From positions 5,960,513-6,024,512 of the forward strand of contig NC_084781.1 in assembly GCF_028858725.1 (NCBI RefSeq): a stretch of 64,000 nt of DNA. Direction: 5' to 3'. Numbering within the stretch: position 1 is the stretch's first letter; each line of letters starts with the position of its first letter. The notes beneath the pieces were generated by a model. The model was not told where the DNA came from and ran no database searches. It saw only the letters and a list, made by a program, of their open reading frames with translations. This document shows, piece by piece, positions 60,232-64,000 of the stretch. The translations under genes and the position numbers were made by a program. The stretch comes from Colius striatus (taxonomy: Eukaryota; Chordata; Aves; Coliiformes; Coliidae).

Positions 60232-63200
60232 CTGGGTGGGAGAGAAAGATCTGCGTTTAACCAAACTGCACAGAACTGCCACGTTTAAATGAGCCTTCCC
60301 AGCCCTTGGGGTACAGTAGTGAGGCTGAAGGCAAACCACATCCAGTTGGCTCCGTGCAACTCGAGTGCAGAACTGTTTAGGTGAAGGCAGCAACTGTTGT
60401 TGCACACATCACAAACTGTACCTTTTCCTTCTCCAGAACAAGCCTGAAGCTTGTCTGCAAGGTTCCCTTTCACCTCCCAGAGACCAAAAAAGGAGTGGTT
60501 CTGCCCACTGTGCTGGCCCTGTGGCTGCTCCCTTTCCCTTTGGCCTGCCAAGGACAGCGTGTTTTCCTGCACTCACACATATGTGTGGGCAGCTGTGAGA
60601 AGGGAACGTCCAGCTTCAGACACCCATGCCAACTAAAGTAACAGAGAAGCCACCGGGCATGCACAGGCACCCCCTGGCTCTCCCACAGCACTTGGTCTTT
60701 TACCATTGCCTTTTCCTTTGCAGGAGGCAGCTGAATCTATGGGCAAGCTTGAAATGGACTGTGAACAGCCAGCCACGAGGCAGCTCCAGGAGCAGTTATG
60801 TGGTCCTCATTAACAGCAACTGTCTTTCACCTGAACAGGATCCCTGTGTGCAGTGCCCCGCTGATGTCAGACCACCTCCCAGCTCCCTGTTCCCGGGGTG
60901 GAGAACCAAGTGAAGAGGAAGAAAGGAAGACACCTACTGATCTACTATTTCTTGGAGGTTGGCTTGCAAGATGATCATCAGCTCTTTGAACGTCATCCAC
61001 TTCTGCACGTAGACTGGAACTTCCTCTTGGTATTTCTTATTTTTGTCATCTTCAGGTAGTGGGGTGAAAACCTGGGGTCCCTCCTCCACCATGGTCCTGC
61101 AGAGGGAGTACAGCCTATCTGCATCTTCTGCAGAGATATCCTGCAACAGAACAGATGTTAACAGGGGAAGGGTCAGATATGGTTTGGCACTGCCAAGTGG
61201 TAAGAGGGGTTTTGGTTTGAAACGCCTCAGGTGCTTCAGCACAGATGGGCTGGAGAGGTTCCTGAGAGACACAGACTGAAAATGTATTGAATAGCTGGAG
61301 TTTGGGACAACTGTTAAGACCTGGGTCCTGAACACAGGAAAAGAGATTGGTTCATAGCCCATTTGCAGTGGGCTTCACAGCTGCTCCCCTGACTGCTCCC
61401 TTGACTTCAGAGTCGTGGAGTCGCTGTAAGAGTACGTACAGCCTGACCTGGATGTGAGCTTTGGCATCTTGAATGTTTCTCATAGGCAGGAGCACAAGTA
61501 GAGTTTCTGTGCAAGGTAAGTGTTCCCCTGAAAGCCCTGATCTGGTAAGTGTTGCCCTGAGCCCAGGCTGTGGCTGGCATCTGGTGCAGTCACCTCTAGG
61601 GCAGCGATCCTCGCGACCATCTCCGCCAGCGCCGTGTTCAGCAGAGTGCCCATGGCCTTGCAGTACACGTTCACCGGGAGGACATCTTGCCACACTTTCC
61701 CCAGCCTTTTCAGCTGATGCAACACCTGGAAGACAAAACAGCTAGGTGTTACTAAGAAGAACGCTGAGAGGCACCAGATGAGGTGGTGAGCGTAGTCAGA
61801 AACCAGTCTGAAAGAGGCAGAAGGCAGCGAAGCATCCTGCTGTCCCACGGAGCAGGCATCCCTGGGAGAAAACACGTTTGCAGCTTGCATGAGGGCTCAT
61901 CAAAAGTGCAACAGATCTCTTCCTTGAAATGAGAGACATTACAAATGTACTATAAACAAAAGGTCAACGTTGAGAGGCATTTCATTTCAACTTGGAGCAG
62001 GAGGAACTGCGCTCAGGATGCTGCCATCTTACAAAAAGGGTGAGCCCAGGGGGAAAAAAAACAACTCATGCCACACAACTGTCATTTCGCAAAGCTCCAC
62101 TCTGCTGAAGCACTGCACAGTTCTCAGGACTGAGGTTACACACCACACCTTCCCAGGGACAACGTCTCCAGAGAACAGGATCCTTGGCTTTGAGTGCCAT
62201 GCTCACCTGCCTTATTGCTTTGTTGGCTGCACTGTAGTTTTCCTCATCATCCATGTTAGAAAAATTCCTGGCGCTCGACAATCTCTCCAGGATTTCTCCT
62301 TTCTGCACTCGCATCTGGGCCAGAAAACACTCCATCCCTTCAGGAGCAAAACCAAGCAGAGAGAAGCAATTAGAGTCTCTAAACTGGCAGAATATTTGGT
62401 AAGTGCTGAATCACGAACTTGCTGTGACGTTTCAAAGATCCTTCCAGTCTCCAAACACTGTCACAGCAAATGTTCCCAGGCTCACGTCAGCTCTTATGCA
62501 GTTTGTGTTGCTGCAACACTTTTGAGCTGAGTGGCAGAGTTCACTATGGGTAACAGGCTCCTCAAAGGCTCACACAAACCTCAGAACTTGTTTCCATAGA
62601 ATAAGCTACAGAAAATATCAAAGGACTGAGCAGCAGACCCCAAAACATCCCAATGCCACAACTCGCTGGCTAATGAACTGTTCTCAGATCTACGTGCCAG
62701 ACAAGAGTTAGGTTTCAGAGAATCAGGCCCTAAACAGCCATAATGCTTAGTCACAACACTCTGACCTCCCAGTCTAGAAAATGGCCCTGCTGCTCATCCT
62801 GAGCTCGAGTCAGTAGCCACATGCACATTCAGTCACCCAGCAACAAATGCCAGGGTTAAGTACCAGTGTCACCCACCAACGTGTCTCAATCCTAAAGGGT
62901 CAAATTACCAAGTCTCCTAAAGCCAGGTACCAGATCTACAAAGGTGGCTGCCCCGTCGCACAGGATGTTGGTCAGGTGGTACCGGAACTGGTGGCCCAGC
63001 GTGAGCAAGTGGTGAGCGATATACATGCAGTTGTTGTGGTGAATGGCTGCCAGCTGCGGTAGTTTCTGAAGGTTCTCCCTGTCCCAGGAAGGAGGAAGAG
63101 GAAAGGAAGACAGGCATTTATTTAGACCCTGCTCTTCAAAAGAAGTTGTCGTTCCTACCCTACAGAAGCTCACGGTGTGTCTCAGACGTTACAGCAACTG

Positions 63201-63848
63201 TGGGCAACGTCCGGTGAAGACGTCGGGTGTAACGAACACATTTGATATCCTGTCACATCCACACAAGAACTTAAAGGAAAGCAGTTTAATGGCTGCTGAA
63301 AGGGCTGAACCACCTCTATGCCCACATTATTTCTTGCAATGGGCTTTCAAACAGGAAGACACTTTGTTACAGCAAAGTTATGGGGAGGAAAAGAGAGAGA
63401 TATCCTTTTCAGTCATACCCCAGTGTTCTAGGACAGAACTGTATCCTCTTGTCCTTCCTCCTTGCTCTTTTTTACAGGAAAAGGATCACAAAAAATCCAT
63501 GCATCAGACATGGGGGGCAAAGTTACATTTCTGGATTCAAGCACAGCTGCTCAAGAACTGCAGCTACCTCCCAGCTCAGAAGACTGCGAGCTCAGAAACT
63601 CTCAGGCACCTATTTCGCAGCAGGTAGGACTTGATGATAAAGACTTTTTGTTACTGGAGGAAACCCATAGTAATCTCTGGCTGTGGTGGACAAACTGGGG
63701 ACAAGTGGGGCTGTTCCAATGGTATTGTTCCCTCTGCACAACAGGCTTTAGATCATAGACACACACACTCACTCACTTGTGATATGTTGGCACCACGTCA
63801 TAGAACAGCTGGAATATGTTCCGTACGGAGTAGAAGAGCTGTATGCAG
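60111..63848 (-). CDS. ZW10: ZW10 kinetochore protein, C-terminal part (six last exons; 5' part outside the window)
   Basis: ZW10 joins ROD and Zwilch in the RZZ complex, which brings Spindly, dynein and Mad1-Mad2 to unattached kinetochores. In interphase it joins RINT1 and NBAS in the NRZ tether for Golgi-to-ER vesicles. Exons here are 63,777-63,848, 62,909-63,078, 62,207-62,337, 61,594-61,725, 60,938-61,140 and 60,111-60,231. They total 829 nt and give about 275 of some 780 residues. Recognisable blocks are [95 protein letters not shown] and the end [15 protein letters not shown]. All borders are GT/AG and phases match. The match to vertebrate ZW10 is close and uninterrupted; nothing looks broken. 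Confidence 0.96.
60232..60937 (-). other. ZW10: ZW10 intron (706 bp)
   Basis: Donor GTAGG from 60,937, acceptor AG at 60,232-60,233. The open frames inside it on both strands are not protein-like. No repeat recognised. Confidence 0.9.
60938..61140 (-). CDS. ZW10: ZW10 penultimate coding exon
   Basis: Starts in phase 0 with [20 protein letters not shown], continues through [17 protein letters not shown] and ends [10 protein letters not shown] plus two bases of Gln. The residue at this junction is Arg in human ZW10 as I remember it. Acceptor AG at 61,141-61,142; donor GTAGG from 60,937. Confidence 0.96.
61141..61593 (-). other. ZW10: ZW10 intron (453 bp)
   Basis: Donor GTGAC at 61,593, acceptor AG at 61,141-61,142. 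Nothing further seen. Confidence 0.9.
61594..61725 (-). CDS. ZW10: ZW10 internal exon (44 codons)
   Basis: Phase 0 at both ends, reading [20 protein letters not shown] then [15 protein letters not shown] and ending RIAALE. Acceptor AG at 61,726-61,727; donor GTGAC from 61,593. Confidence 0.96.
61726..62206 (-). other. ZW10: ZW10 intron (481 bp)
   Basis: Donor GTGAG at 62,206, acceptor AG at 61,726-61,727. No additional feature. Confidence 0.9.
62207..62337 (-). CDS. ZW10: ZW10 internal exon with the [15 protein letters not shown] block
   Basis: Begins two bases into a split Gly codon, reads [20 protein letters not shown], then the near-invariant [20 protein letters not shown] and ends IRQ. 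Acceptor AG at 62,338-62,339; donor GTGAG from 62,206. Confidence 0.96.
62338..62908 (-). other. ZW10: ZW10 intron (571 bp)
   Basis: Donor GTAAT at 62,908, acceptor AG at 62,338-62,339. No additional feature. Confidence 0.9.
62909..63078 (-). CDS. ZW10: ZW10 internal exon with [17 protein letters not shown]
   Basis: Begins with the last base of a split Lys codon, reads [20 protein letters not shown] and so on to DLVPGFRRL plus one base of Gly. Acceptor AG at 63,079-63,080; donor GTAAT from 62,908. Confidence 0.96.
63079..63776 (-). other. ZW10: ZW10 intron (698 bp)
   Basis: Donor GTGAG at 63,776, acceptor AG at 63,079-63,080. A short CA-repeat followed by CTCA units (63,759-63,775) lies right at the donor. 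The plus-strand open frames here (up to 150 codons) are not recognisable proteins. Confidence 0.88.
63777..63848 (-). CDS. ZW10: ZW10 internal exon (72 bp), first one visible in the window
   Basis: After one base of a split codon it reads [20 protein letters not shown] then TYH plus two bases of Lys. Acceptor AG is at 63,849-63,850, preceded by a pyrimidine-rich tract. It is too short to stand out as an open frame and was placed by its match to ZW10 and by phase with the next exon. Confidence 0.93.
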
Positions 63849-64000
63849 CTACAAGGAAAGCAAGGCTTACGTTAGTTTCTCAGTGCAGTTAACATCTTGT
63901 TCACGAGTGACCCTCCACCTGCTTCAAAACAAGGCTGTTCTAGAAGTGAGAAAATGAAACCTCAGGAACAAAGGCAGAGTGTCCCTTCCCCAACAGATGT
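63849..64000 (-). other. ZW10: Start of the next ZW10 intron; runs off the window
   Basis: The acceptor AG of the 63,777-63,848 exon is at 63,849-63,850, and no coding sequence of the preceding exon is recognised up to 64,000. The remaining 5' exons of ZW10 should lie to the right. Confidence 0.75.

Noticed and set aside
63759-63775. CA/CTCA microsatellite at the ZW10 donor
   Set aside because: Only a handful of units; too short to call a meaningful repeat beyond noting it in the intron.

Overview
The window is vertebrate nuclear DNA, most probably from a bird. It carries two recognisable protein-coding genes, both on the minus strand: the complete coding region of the dopamine D2 receptor (DRD2, 7,555-13,842) and the 3' part of the kinetochore/ER-tethering gene ZW10 (60,111-63,848, continuing past the right edge). 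The bird assignment is an inference. It rests on short introns (the seven DRD2 coding exons span 6.3 kb), no dense SINE/LINE load, a DRD2 protein of tetrapod type with avian-looking substitutions, and the DRD2-ZW10 neighbourhood known from human 11q23 and its avian equivalent. I cannot exclude another sauropsid.

Layout: 1-6.8 kb is sequence downstream of DRD2 with no gene I can support. 6.85-7.55 kb is the DRD2 3' UTR. 7.55-13.84 kb holds DRD2 coding exons 8 to 2 (human numbering), all with GT/AG borders and matching phases. They include the 87-bp alternatively spliced D2-long exon at 9,292-9,378, and the spliced D2L protein is 446 aa. A ~17-kb intron 1 follows, up to a CpG island at about 31.2-31.67 kb that is the best candidate for the DRD2 promoter and untranslated first exon. 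From 31.7 to about 59 kb I find no recognisable gene; TMPRSS5, which lies between DRD2 and ZW10 in mammals, was not seen. There are some exon-like and regulatory-looking islands, notably a four-fold TAATTA cluster at 51.91-51.95 kb and a plus-strand terminal-exon-like segment at 59.12-59.28 kb. The last 4 kb hold six ZW10 exons coding for the C-terminal ~275 residues.

The genes do not work together. DRD2 is a Gi/o-coupled monoamine receptor of neurons and pituitary cells, while ZW10 is a housekeeping subunit of the RZZ spindle-checkpoint and NRZ vesicle-tethering complexes. Their proximity is conserved synteny. There is no bacterial-type system, CRISPR, intact mobile element or RNA gene that I can support. 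The most unusual local signal is that the reading frame after the DRD2 stop codon stays open for another 168 codons through the 3' UTR.
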